A DNA stretch of 28,897 bases, from positions 1-28,897 of the forward strand of contig JBMOEL010000007.1 in assembly GCA_049314715.1 (NCBI GenBank), in the 5' to 3' direction. The notes under the pieces are model-generated. The model did no database searches and was not told the origin of the DNA. It saw nothing but the letters and a program-made list of their open reading frames with translations. This document shows, one piece after another, positions 14,880 through 23,169 of the stretch. This DNA comes from JAFLDD01 sp049314715 (GTDB lineage: Bacteria > Pseudomonadota > Alphaproteobacteria > Rickettsiales > UBA3002). Made by a program: the position numbers and the translations under genes. The stretch's first letter is position 1. Each line of letters begins with the position of its first letter.

Positions 14880-16193
14880 ATGGCAAATGCGCAGAAAAAA
14901 GAGAACTTCACCGATTATAAAGTAGCCGATATTGGCTTGGCTTCGTGGGGCCGTAAAGAGATTGAAATGGCGCAGGTAGAAATGCCAGGCCTCATGGCAT
15001 TGCGCGAAGAATTTAAAGGAAAGCATCCACTCAAAGGTGCGCGTATCGTTGGCTGTTTGCATATGACGATTCAAACCGCAGTGCTCATTGAAACCCTCAC
15101 TGAGTTGGGCGCGACGATTCGTTGGTCGAGCTGCAATATTTATTCGACCCAAGACCAAGCAGCGGCGGCGATTGCTGCGGCGGGCATTCCCGTATTCGCG
15201 TGGAAAGGCGAGACGGAGGAAGAATATGAATGGTGCATTGAGCAGACCATTAAAGGCCCAGATGGTTGGGTGCCCAATATGATTTTGGATGATGGCGGTG
15301 ACCTCACCAAAATCATGCATGAGAAATATCCTGATTTGCTGAAAGACGTACGCGGTGTTTCGGAAGAAACCACCACGGGTGTACATCGCCTGATTGAAAT
15401 GATGAATGAGGGTAAGCTGAAAGTGCCAGCATTCAACGTGAATGACTCAGTAACGAAGTCGAAGTTCGACAACCTTTATGGCTGTCGTGAATCGCTGCTG
15501 GATGGTATCAAGCAAGCCACCAACGTGATGATTGCAGGGAAGCTTGCAGTGGTTGCGGGTTATGGTGACGTGGGCAAAGGTTGTGCTGCGGCACTGCGCG
15601 CGCAAGGCGCACGCGTTGCGGTAACAGAAATTGATCCCATCTGCGCACTGCAAGCGGCGATGGAAGGCTACACCGTTGATACGATGGATGCACTGGCAGC
15701 GGATGGCGACATCTTCGTGACCACCACTGGTAACAAAGACATCATCATGCTCGACCACATGCGCAAAATGAAAGACCGCGCGATTGTGTGCAATATCGGC
15801 CATTTTGACACCGAGATTCAGGTCGAGGCACTGCGTAACATGAAATGGCATGAAGTGAAGCCGCAGGTGGATGAAGTGGAATTTCCTGATGGTAAGCGCA
15901 TCATTTTGCTGGCGCAGGGCCGACTTGTAAACCTTGGTTGCGCCAATGGCCACCCAAGCTTCGTGATGAGCACCAGCTTTGCTAACCAAGTATTGGCACA
16001 AATCGAGCTATGGAATAACCACAAGAAATACGAAAATAAGGTTTATGTTCTGCCGAAGCATTTGGACGAGAAAGTGGCTGCCTTGCACCTCAAGAAAATC
16101 GGTGCGAAGCTGACCGTGCTTTCCAAAGAACAGGCTGCGTATATTGGTGTTGCGGTAACAGGTCCCTTCAAAAAGGACTGGTATCGCTACTAG
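14880..16193 (+). CDS. ahcY: Adenosylhomocysteinase
   Basis: Hydrolyses S-adenosylhomocysteine to adenosine and homocysteine with bound NAD, keeping methyltransferases uninhibited and feeding the methionine cycle. The 437-residue protein has the substrate-binding and catalytic segment NVNDSVTKSKFDNLYGCRES (Lys193, Asp197, Cys202), the Rossmann motif VVAGYGDVGKGCAAALR (225-241) and the conserved C-terminus KLTVLSKEQAAYIGVAVTGPFKKDWYRY-like ending with the family's lysine-tyrosine tail. CAGGGAG lies upstream of the ATG. divL follows on the same strand after a repeat-rich 188-bp gap. Confidence 0.98.
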   Translation: MANAQKKENFTDYKVADIGLASWGRKEIEMAQVEMPGLMALREEFKGKHPLKGARIVGCLHMTIQTAVLIETLTELGATIRWSSCNIYSTQDQAAAAIAAAGIPVFAWKGETEEEYEWCIEQTIKGPDGWVPNMILDDGGDLTKIMHEKYPDLLKDVRGVSEETTTGVHRLIEMMNEGKLKVPAFNVNDSVTKSKFDNLYGCRESLLDGIKQATNVMIAGKLAVVAGYGDVGKGCAAALRAQGARVAVTEIDPICALQAAMEGYTVDTMDALAADGDIFVTTTGNKDIIMLDHMRKMKDRAIVCNIGHFDTEIQVEALRNMKWHEVKPQVDEVEFPDGKRIILLAQGRLVNLGCANGHPSFVMSTSFANQVLAQIELWNNHKKYENKVYVLPKHLDEKVAALHLKKIGAKLTVLSKEQAAYIGVAVTGPFKKDWYRY

Positions 16194-16199
16194 TAATTT

Positions 16200-16220
16200 G
16201 GGGGAACTCTTGGTTCCCCC
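16200..16220 (+). terminator. Hairpin after ahcY
   Basis: GGGGGAAC (16200-16207) pairs with GTTCCCCC (16213-16220) around a 5-base loop, starting 6 bp after the ahcY stop. The run that follows is TTGT rather than a clean T tract, so termination may be partial. Confidence 0.55.
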
Positions 16221-16240
16221 TTGTCCCCCTCCGCCGCTAT

Positions 16241-16313
16241 GCGTTGGCGCGTAGCCCTTAGGCTACTTGCCTCTCTTCGCTTCGCTACGGGTCGCGCAGC
16301 TACGGCGCTACGC
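16241..16313 (+). repeat. GGCGCTACGC-family intergenic repeat, copy 3
   Basis: Contains the hairpin GTAGCC-CTTA-GGCTAC (16251-16266), then CTTCGCTACGGGTCGCGCAG and CTACGGCGCTACGC, closely matching the second half of the block at 9374-9442. GCGTAGCCCTTAGG is shared with 7637. Together with the terminator hairpin it fills the gap between ahcY and divL. Confidence 0.6.
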
Positions 16314-16381
16314 AAAAATCTGGCTTTTGAGTGATGGGATTTGCGATTGCCTATGCTCTTGGGTGCTGGCATAAATAGCCC

Positions 16382-18406
16382 ATGGTTTTCATTGCACTAG
16401 CATTGGTCGTGGTGTCGTTGGGGCTTGGCTATGTGCTGGCATGGCGGAAGTTTCGCCGCCGTTTATCTGCGCAGCAGCTTCCTGCCTTAGTCTCGCCTGA
16501 AGAATCGGGCGGCATTATCAAACTCAAGGCTGAAAACGATATTCTAAAGCTCGATGTGCGGCGCTATGCGAATGTGTTCAACATTACGCTGAATGCCATT
16601 TGGCAGCGCGACCCTGAGCAGAATATTATTTTCTATAACCTCGCTTTTTCGGAAATCGCCGAGTCGGTGTCGGATGATGATGCGGATGTGAGTGATTTAG
16701 AGCTTTATAAAGGGCACCGCCAGCTTGCCAAAAAAGCGTGGGAAACAGGCGAAGAGCAACATGCACGCCGCCATATTATTGTGAATGGGGAACGGCGGTT
16801 ATTCAACATTCGCGAAGTGCCCATGAAAGCGGAGCAGCTCACGGTTGGCTTTGCCGTTGATATTACCGAGCTTGAGCAGGCGCATGAAGAAATCCAGCGC
16901 CATATCAGTGCCCAGCGCGATTTGCTGGAAAGCTCGACCTCGGCGATGGCGGTTTATGGTAAAGATCAGCGCCTGAAATTTTATAACTTTGCGTTCGTGA
17001 CTTTATGGAAGCTTGATGAATCATGGCTCGATACCGAGCCGAATTATGGCGAAGTGCTTGAGGCGTTGCGCGAGAAACGCAAACTGCCGGAACAGGCTAA
17101 TTTCCAAGCGTTTAAGCAGCACCAGATTAAGCAATTCACCGCGCTCATCGAACCGCAGGAGGAGTTTTTCTATCTACCGGATGGAAAAATTCTGCGTGCG
17201 ATTGCGATTCCGCATGCGCTGGGCGGTATTTTGTTCGTCTATGAGGACGTGACCGACCGATTAGCGTTGGAGCGTTCTTACAATACCTTGATTGCCGTGC
17301 AGCGTGAAACCCTCGATAACCTGCATGAGGGCGTTGTGGTATTTGGTGAGAATGGTCGTTTGAAACTCTGCAATCCAACCTTCTTGAAGCTATGGAACCT
17401 CAGCGAAGAATTCACCACGAATGAACCGCATGTGCGCGATGTGCTTGAGCAATGCAAGCCACTCTTCATTACCGACCAATGGGAATCGTTCAAAACGGGA
17501 TTAGTGGGGAGATTCCAGCAGCGCCAATTCTTCGCGATGCGCTTTGAGCGCAGTAATAACACCATCGTTGATTGTTCGGTGGTGCCACTGCCGGATGGCG
17601 CAACGCTACTCACCTTTATTGATATGACGGATTCGAGCTTGGTTGAGCGCAGCTTGCGCGAAAAAGCGGATGCGTTGGAAGCTGCCGACAAACTCAAAAC
17701 CGAATTCCTTGCCAATATGTCGTATGAATTGCGCTCGCCGCTTACCTCGATTTCAGGTTTTGCCGAAATGCTCGATAAAGAATATGTTGGCGCGCTGAAT
17801 GTAATGCAGAAAGATTATGTGGGTGGGATTTTCCAATCCGCGCAGTCGCTCGGTCATTTGATTAGCGATATTATTGATCTCGCCACCATCGAGGCGGGCT
17901 ATCTGAAGCTCGATGTGACGCAGGTCAATCTCCATACGATGATGGATGGGGTGATGGCGCTATTGGGCGAGCGCGTGAAGCTCCAAGAAGTGCTGGTGCA
18001 TGTCGATTATGCACGCGGTGCAGACCTCATGTTTGCCGACGAAACGCGACTGAAGCAAGTCGTCTTCAAACTTATTTCCAACGCCGTGAAATATACGAAA
18101 TCCAAAGGCAATATTTGGGTGCAGTGGAATAAGACGGACGATGGAACGATTGAATTGACGGTGCGTGATGACGGGATTGGTATCGAGCAATCCAAGCAGG
18201 CGAATGTGTTTGATCCATTCTTCCGTGGTGTGACCTCGCAAGGTGGAAATACGGGCTTGGGTTTATCGATTGTGAAGCGTTTCGTGCAACTCCATGGCGG
18301 CTCTATCGCATTGCAGTCATCGCCGAGCGATGGAACGAGCGTGACCTGCAGCTTCCCGCAGCAAGTGTTGCAAGCGTTGGCGCAAACTTCTAAGGACGTT
18401 GCATGA
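16382..18406 (+). CDS. divL: DivL-type PAS sensor pseudo-histidine kinase (Tyr in place of His)
   Basis: Membrane-bound regulator that in Caulobacter controls the CckA kinase and thereby CtrA phosphorylation and polarity. The 674-residue protein has one N-terminal membrane segment (about 2-21) and three to four PAS-like regions between about 60 and 415. The dimerisation domain reads NMSYELRSPLTSISGF, so Tyr448 replaces the phospho-acceptor histidine, the hallmark of DivL. The ATP-binding domain looks intact: N box SNAVKYT (Asn567), DDGIGIE, FDPFFRG and GNTGLGLSIVK. It is shorter than Caulobacter DivL (about 769). No ribosome binding site is obvious before the ATG. The end overlaps purU by 4 bp (ATGA), indicating coupling. 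Confidence 0.88.
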   Translation: MVFIALALVVVSLGLGYVLAWRKFRRRLSAQQLPALVSPEESGGIIKLKAENDILKLDVRRYANVFNITLNAIWQRDPEQNIIFYNLAFSEIAESVSDDDADVSDLELYKGHRQLAKKAWETGEEQHARRHIIVNGERRLFNIREVPMKAEQLTVGFAVDITELEQAHEEIQRHISAQRDLLESSTSAMAVYGKDQRLKFYNFAFVTLWKLDESWLDTEPNYGEVLEALREKRKLPEQANFQAFKQHQIKQFTALIEPQEEFFYLPDGKILRAIAIPHALGGILFVYEDVTDRLALERSYNTLIAVQRETLDNLHEGVVVFGENGRLKLCNPTFLKLWNLSEEFTTNEPHVRDVLEQCKPLFITDQWESFKTGLVGRFQQRQFFAMRFERSNNTIVDCSVVPLPDGATLLTFIDMTDSSLVERSLREKADALEAADKLKTEFLANMSYELRSPLTSISGFAEMLDKEYVGALNVMQKDYVGGIFQSAQSLGHLISDIIDLATIEAGYLKLDVTQVNLHTMMDGVMALLGERVKLQEVLVHVDYARGADLMFADETRLKQVVFKLISNAVKYTKSKGNIWVQWNKTDDGTIELTVRDDGIGIEQSKQANVFDPFFRGVTSQGGNTGLGLSIVKRFVQLHGGSIALQSSPSDGTSVTCSFPQQVLQALAQTSKDVA

Positions 18407-19239
18407 GCGAATATATTCTCACCCTTTCTTGCGCCGATACGCGCGGCATCGTTGCTTCGGTAACGGGCTTTCTTGCTGAGCATGACGGATTCATCATTGA
18501 GTCCACGCAGTTTGGCGACCCATCCACGCAGCGCTTTTTTATGCGTGTTCACTTCTCGGCTGACAAAGACGTGAGTGCACAGTTTGCTCAGAAAGTAGCG
18601 GACGCATTTGCCATGGACTGGCAGTTGCATGATACGAGCATCAAGCCACGCGTATTGCTGATGGTGTCGCAGCATTTGCATTGCTTGAACGATGTATTGC
18701 ACCGCTATCGTACAGGCAGACTTGCAATTGAAATTCCAGCCGTGATTTCAAACCACGAAGCAGCACGCGGCATGGTCGAGTGGCATGGCGTACCGTTTCA
18801 CCACCTGCCAGTGGATGCGAAAAACAAATCCGCCCAAGAGGCCGCGCTGTGGGAAATTATCACGCGCGAGAAAATCGATGTGGTGGTGTTGGCGCGCTAT
18901 ATGCAGATTTTATCGCCCGAACTTTCGGCAAAGCTACGCGGCAAAGCGATTAACATCCACCATTCCTTCTTGCCAAGCTTCAAGGGCGCCAAGCCTTATC
19001 ACCAAGCCTATGCCCGCGGGGTGAAGCTGATTGGCGCCACCGCCCATTATGTGACAGATGATTTGGATGAAGGCCCAATTATCGAGCAAGAGGTTGAGCG
19101 CGTGGACCACTCCAACTCACCCGATGCGCTTGCCTCGATTGGTCACGATATTGAATCGCTCGTCTTAGCGCGCGCGCTGAAATACCATATTGAGCGACGT
19201 GTTTTGCTGAATGGCAGTAAGACGGTGGTGTTTAGGTAG
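18403..19239 (+). CDS. purU: Formyltetrahydrofolate deformylase
   Basis: Hydrolyses 10-formyl-THF to formate and THF, balancing one-carbon pools. The 278-residue protein has an N-terminal ACT domain (about 5-80, starting YILTLSCADTRGIVASVTGF) and a C-terminal formyltransferase-fold domain. The latter has NIHHSFLPSFKGAKPYHQA (Asn184, His186 region) and the catalytic aspartate in DDLDEGPII (Asp222). Length matches PurU (about 280). It overlaps divL by 4 bp and is probably translated from the same mRNA. The functional link to divL is not obvious. Confidence 0.97.
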   Translation: MSEYILTLSCADTRGIVASVTGFLAEHDGFIIESTQFGDPSTQRFFMRVHFSADKDVSAQFAQKVADAFAMDWQLHDTSIKPRVLLMVSQHLHCLNDVLHRYRTGRLAIEIPAVISNHEAARGMVEWHGVPFHHLPVDAKNKSAQEAALWEIITREKIDVVVLARYMQILSPELSAKLRGKAINIHHSFLPSFKGAKPYHQAYARGVKLIGATAHYVTDDLDEGPIIEQEVERVDHSNSPDALASIGHDIESLVLARALKYHIERRVLLNGSKTVVFR

Positions 19240-19242
19240 AGC

Positions 19243-19273
19243 TTAACTAAATCTTAATATCTGTAAGTTATTT
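19243..19273 (+). promoter_or_regulatory. CtrA-type box and promoter of the M48-like gene
   Basis: TTAACTAAATCTTAA (19243-19257) fits TTAA-N7-TTAA and starts 3 bp after the purU stop. TTATTT (19268-19273) follows after 10 bp as a possible -10. A transcript would start near 19280. That makes the ATG at 19281 leaderless, or gives a leader of about 36 bases if the ATG at 19317 is used, which would match the leaders predicted for the other two boxed genes. Confidence 0.6.
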
Positions 19274-19280
19274 TTTTGGG

Positions 19281-20354
19281 ATGACTTACCAGATTGCACC
19301 ACAAGAGTTGCAGCGAATGCAAATTCCAGAAAATTCTGGGCGCGTAATACTTATTAATATGGTCAATAATCAGGGTACGACAGTGCAGGCGATGGCTACA
19401 TCGCGTATCGTGGATAGCCGAACCGTTAGTTTAGTTTTTTTTAGAAATAGTGATGAGAAAATCCTTTTCATTGATGGCGTACAGAGCGTAACGATTAACG
19501 CAGCATCTATTTCGGGTTTAAGCGATAGGAGTGTAACTAACGATGAAGTAAGCAGAGTTAGATCTGCATTTGAGCAGGGAATCAGTGTAGATATAGGACG
19601 CGGTGACTCTCGTTATGAAAGACCGATTCATCGAGATTATCCTACCAATGAAGTTTTTACCGAGCAAGAAGCAAGGCATCTTCGAAACCTTGTTACGACT
19701 CGTAATATCAGTGGAGTTGGTGCATCTTTGATGGAATCCAGCCATGTGATTGATAGGGTGGCAAGTTTCTTTGGTGCAGCTAATAATGATAATGTGGTTG
19801 AGTTGAATACCACAAATCATCCAGCTCTTTATGCGGCTGTTAGAGAGGCCAACAGAATGTTGCCTCTCGATCCACCGCCGCGAATTTTTGTTGTGCGTGG
19901 AGGTGCACGGAATTTTAGTACAAGAGGCGCTGCAGCAGCTCCGATTGAAGGTATAGGAAATGTTGTAGTAATCGGCGAAGAATTGCTAAATCCTATAGGC
20001 CCTCGTTGGAGATTAACTCACGAAGAACTGACGGCTGTAATGGCGCATGAGTATGGACATATTTTCTCGGATCACGCTCACAATCATGCAGCAGACGAGA
20101 ATGGTGCAGATATTCAAGAAGAAGTAGAGGCTGATATCATCGCTATGCGTGCTGGGGTAAGAGATAGAGATTTGCTTAGTGCGCTTGTGAAAATAGCGAA
20201 CAATATGGATATACCTCAAACATCAATGGGTTCGGCGGGAGTGCCAGAAGCGCGAAGCCGCGTCCTTAATTTGGCGGTTGAAGACCTATTGCCCGAAGAA
20301 AAACAGCCAATAAATGCAGCCATTCGTCCTGTTGGTGATATTATTGGCAGATAG
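19281..20354 (+). CDS. M48-like zinc metallopeptidase without membrane segments
   Basis: A 357-residue protein whose C-terminal half carries a zinc-peptidase site: VMAHEYGHIFSDH gives His256, Glu257 and His260, and EEVEADIIAMRAG (Glu281 likely third ligand, Asp285) matches the M48 ExEAD pattern. Unlike HtpX, it has no membrane segments. It also lacks a recognisable signal peptide. The N-terminal 180 residues match nothing I know. The ATG at 19281 has only GGG directly before it; ATG at 19317 (giving 345 residues) has a weak AAGAG and better promoter spacing. It is AT-rich, stands 41 bp after purU behind its own CtrA-type box, and ends 9 bp from convergent yggT. A true protease is likely; substrate and location are unknown. 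Confidence 0.8.
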   Translation: MTYQIAPQELQRMQIPENSGRVILINMVNNQGTTVQAMATSRIVDSRTVSLVFFRNSDEKILFIDGVQSVTINAASISGLSDRSVTNDEVSRVRSAFEQGISVDIGRGDSRYERPIHRDYPTNEVFTEQEARHLRNLVTTRNISGVGASLMESSHVIDRVASFFGAANNDNVVELNTTNHPALYAAVREANRMLPLDPPPRIFVVRGGARNFSTRGAAAAPIEGIGNVVVIGEELLNPIGPRWRLTHEELTAVMAHEYGHIFSDHAHNHAADENGADIQEEVEADIIAMRAGVRDRDLLSALVKIANNMDIPQTSMGSAGVPEARSRVLNLAVEDLLPEEKQPINAAIRPVGDIIGR

Positions 20355-20363
20355 TGATTATCG

Positions 20364-20663
20364 CTAAATCGTGTAGAACCAGCTATAAAGCGCGTCGTTC
20401 AGGAAGTGCAGTAGCAGGATGAGCACAATCGGGCTGAGGTCGATGCCGCCAATATCGGGCAGGACACGGCCAAGTAGCTTGCGAATCGGGCGCAGGAGTG
20501 GCTCAAAGAGCTTTCCTAGCGTGAAGTAGAGGCGTTGAATCAACTGATTATGGCGGTTGATAATATCGAGATTCATCAGCAAACTCAGCACCATCCAGAC
20601 AATCAGCGCGATATTAATGAGCGAAATCAGATTGCCGATGAGATTGATAAAGGGATTCAACAT
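20364..20663 (-). CDS. YggT family membrane protein
   Basis: Small inner-membrane protein of 99 residues, with two hydrophobic segments (about 10-30 and 75-95) separated by the conserved loop FTLGKLFEPLLRPIRKLLGRVLP. The motif PxLRPIRxxxP and the tail VLILLLHFLNDALYSWF are characteristic of YggT. The family has been linked to osmotic tolerance and envelope or cell-division functions, but its mechanism is not settled. It converges with the M48-like gene. Confidence 0.93.
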   Translation of the reverse strand: MLNPFINLIGNLISLINIALIVWMVLSLLMNLDIINRHNQLIQRLYFTLGKLFEPLLRPIRKLLGRVLPDIGGIDLSPIVLILLLHFLNDALYSWFYTI

Positions 20664-20679
20664 GCGGGTTCTTTCTTAC

Positions 20680-20707
20680 TTGTTTTTTTTCCTACATGAC
20701 CTATAAT
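20680..20707 (+). promoter_or_regulatory. Candidate promoter of the flagellin gene
   Basis: TTGTTT (20680-20685) and TATAAT (20702-20707) are separated by 16 bp, about 100 bp before the flagellin ATG. The resulting leader of roughly 90 bases contains CCCTCG/CGGGG and TTTAG/CTAAA pairings, reminiscent of flagellin leaders that control translation in alphaproteobacteria. No sigma-54 or CtrA-type site was seen. Confidence 0.4.
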
Positions 20708-20806
20708 ACGAAGCGTTGGTAATGTGCAAGCATTGCCACCCTCGGACAGAAGATTCGGGGTAAAAATTGTTTAGCATGTAGCCTAAACTTGGATGGAGCT
20801 AGTACC

Positions 20807-21631
20807 ATGACGGTCAGTAATTTGACTGCCCTTGCGGCAGGAATTCAGCGAAGCTTGAATCAACAAAATACGCGTGTCGCGACAGCGATTAGCCAGATTG
20901 TTAGTGGCAATCGACTAGTGAGTGCGAGCACGGACGTGGCGGCGCTTGCGACCGCAACCAGCTTGCAAACTCAGACATCCGGCCTGCGTAATGCGAGCCT
21001 CAATATCTCGCAGGCATCTAGTCTACTGCAAGTGGCGGATGGTGGTGCGGATCAAATCGGCAATGCGCTAGACCGTTTGAATGCCTTGGCCGTACAGGCG
21101 AATAACGGTACGCTTTCGGACGCGGATCGTGGCGCGCTCAATCAGGAATTCCAAGCCCTCACCCAAGAGATTGACCGTATCTCGGGGAGTACGCGTTTTA
21201 ATAGCACCAACTTGCTGGATGGTTCGTTGGCTTCTGGCCTCAATTTCCAAATCGGGGGTGATGCTGGAGACCAAGTCAGCCTAACGATTGGTGGCCTATC
21301 GAGCAGCAATTTGTTTGGTGGCACTACGCCAGATATTTCAACGGCGGCCGGTGCGCAAGCAGCGCTTGCTTCGGTACAAGCAGCACGCAATAGCGTGACC
21401 ACAACCCGCGCGGACATTGGTGCGTTTCAACAGGGCCTTGATTTCGCAGCGGCGACAATTGAAACCGCCATTCAGAACCAAGAAGCTGCCCGTGCAGAGT
21501 TGGCGGATGCGGATATTGCTGCACTCTCGACCGAGTCGGCACAAGCGCGCGTGCAACAGCAAGCGTCGATTTCATTGCTGGCACAAACTAACCGTTTGTC
21601 GGGCAATTTGCTGACGCTTTTGAACGAGTAA
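20807..21631 (+). CDS. Flagellin
   Basis: Flagellar filament subunit, exported through the flagellar type III apparatus. The 274-residue protein has the conserved N-terminal coiled D0/D1 region (about 1-140, with LNQQNTRVATAISQIVSGNRLVSASTD and QVADGGADQIGNALDRLNALAVQANNGTLSDADR-type helices). A short variable centre follows, then the C-terminal D1/D0 helices ending AQTNRLSGNLLTLLNE. The size is that of the short alphaproteobacterial flagellins. I place the start at the ATG at 20807, which follows GGAG at 20795-20798; the upstream in-frame TTG at 20789 overlaps this site. No other flagellar gene is nearby. Confidence 0.93.
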   Translation: MTVSNLTALAAGIQRSLNQQNTRVATAISQIVSGNRLVSASTDVAALATATSLQTQTSGLRNASLNISQASSLLQVADGGADQIGNALDRLNALAVQANNGTLSDADRGALNQEFQALTQEIDRISGSTRFNSTNLLDGSLASGLNFQIGGDAGDQVSLTIGGLSSSNLFGGTTPDISTAAGAQAALASVQAARNSVTTTRADIGAFQQGLDFAAATIETAIQNQEAARAELADADIAALSTESAQARVQQQASISLLAQTNRLSGNLLTLLNE

Positions 21632-21649
21632 TCGACATTTCTAGTCATA

Positions 21650-21679
21650 AAAAAGGGCGCATTTTTATGCGCCCTTTTT
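21650..21679. terminator. Bidirectional intrinsic terminator between flagellin and gltA
   Basis: GGGCGCAT (21655-21662) pairs with ATGCGCCC (21667-21674) around TTTT. It is preceded by an A run and followed by TTTTT, so it can stop transcription from flagellin on the plus strand and from gltA on the minus strand. Confidence 0.95.
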
Positions 21680-21700
21680 CTTTATGCGTCACGCTACAGA

Positions 21701-23128
21701 TTAGCGCTTATCTAGCATGATGAACTTGCGTGGTGCTTCACCCAAGAAGAGTTGGCGAGGGCGACCGATTTTCATTGCTGGATCCTCGATCATCTCTTTC
21801 CACTGTGCAACCCAACCCGCCACACGCGCCACCGCAAAAAGTACCGTGAAGATAGGGGTTGGAATGCCCAATGCGCGGTAAATGATGCCCGAGTAGAAAT
21901 CGACGTTCGGGTAGAGTTTGCGCTCGATGAAGTACTCGTCATTCAGTGCGATTTTCTCAAGCTCCATCGCGATTTTGAGCAGGGGCTCGTTCTCTTGACC
22001 GAGTGCCTCAAGCACTTCGTGGCAAGACTTGCGAAGCACGGCTGCGCGTGGGTCATAGTTTTTGTATACGCGGTGACCAAAGCCCATCAAACGGAATGGG
22101 TCGGACTTGTCCTTAGCGCGTTTGATGAAATGCGGGATGTTTTTCACATCGCCAATTTCTTGCAGTTGATTAATCACTGCTTCATTTGCGCCACCATGTG
22201 CCGGACCCCAAAGTGATGCGATACCCGCGCCGATACATGCGAATGGATTCGCGCCCGATGAGCCAGACAAACGCACCGTGGAAGTGGAAGCGTTCTGTTC
22301 ATGGTCTGCGTGAAGGATGAAGATCTTCTCCATCGCATTCGCAATGACGGGGTTGACGACATAAGGCTCGGCTGGGGTTGCGAACATCATATGCAGGAAG
22401 TTTTCGCAGAAGCCGAGCTCGTTGCGTGGGTAAACGAATGGGTGACCAATCGAATATTTATAGCACATCGCGGCAAGCGTTGGCATTTTTGCAATCAGGC
22501 GCAATGCTGCAAGCTCACGCTCTTCGGCGTTATGGATATCGAGTGAGTCATGATAAAACGCGCTGAGTGATGCAACAGCGCCCACCATGATGGCCATTGG
22601 GTGTGCGCGGCGCGGGAAGCCGCGATAAAGGAACTGCAACTGCTCATGCACCATGGTGTGATGCGTGATGCGGTAGTCGAACCATTCCTTTTGTTTTTTG
22701 TTTGGCAAATCGCCGTAGAGTAGGAGGTATGAAGTCTCCAAGAAGTCAGACTTGGCGGCGAGGTCGGCGATATCATAGCCGCGATAACGCAAAATACCCT
22801 TGTCGCCGTCAATATAGGTGATTTCTGAGTCGCAGGATGCGGTCGAAAGGAAACCAGGATCATAGGTGAAGTGGCCTGTTTGGCCGTAGAGCTTAGTAAT
22901 GTCGATGACCGAAGGGCCCTCAACCGCTTTGTAAATCGGGAATTCTACAGGCGCGCCATTATTGATTTTGAGAGTCGCCGAGCCAGTTTTTTTGAAACGT
23001 GAGGCTTGATCAACAGGTTTCTTGTTGGAGAGTTTCGGACGTTGTGGCGGCAGATTCAGCGCCACTTTTTTCTTGGATTTAACCTTGTTGGATTTACCAG
23101 ACTTCAGCTTAGCTGCGGATTTAGCCAT
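21701..23128 (-). CDS. gltA: Citrate synthase with Lys-rich N-terminal extension
   Basis: Condenses acetyl-CoA and oxaloacetate to citrate at the entry to the TCA cycle. The 475-residue protein carries the catalytic triad His311 (WGPAHGGANEAV), His352 (GFGHRVYKNYDPR) and Asp410 (NVDFYSG), each 47-48 residues later than in the E. coli enzyme. The extra residues are an N-terminal tail of about 45, very rich in Lys and Ser, with no known domain. I chose the ATG at 23128 because GGGAGAG precedes it; the in-frame ATG at 23170 would add 14 more residues and touch mutY. It is downstream of mutY on the same strand. Confidence 0.95.
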   Translation of the reverse strand: MAKSAAKLKSGKSNKVKSKKKVALNLPPQRPKLSNKKPVDQASRFKKTGSATLKINNGAPVEFPIYKAVEGPSVIDITKLYGQTGHFTYDPGFLSTASCDSEITYIDGDKGILRYRGYDIADLAAKSDFLETSYLLLYGDLPNKKQKEWFDYRITHHTMVHEQLQFLYRGFPRRAHPMAIMVGAVASLSAFYHDSLDIHNAEERELAALRLIAKMPTLAAMCYKYSIGHPFVYPRNELGFCENFLHMMFATPAEPYVVNPVIANAMEKIFILHADHEQNASTSTVRLSGSSGANPFACIGAGIASLWGPAHGGANEAVINQLQEIGDVKNIPHFIKRAKDKSDPFRLMGFGHRVYKNYDPRAAVLRKSCHEVLEALGQENEPLLKIAMELEKIALNDEYFIERKLYPNVDFYSGIIYRALGIPTPIFTVLFAVARVAGWVAQWKEMIEDPAMKIGRPRQLFLGEAPRKFIMLDKR

Positions 23129-23169
23129 TAGACTCTCCCATGCGATAGATATTGTTATTGTTGCCGACA

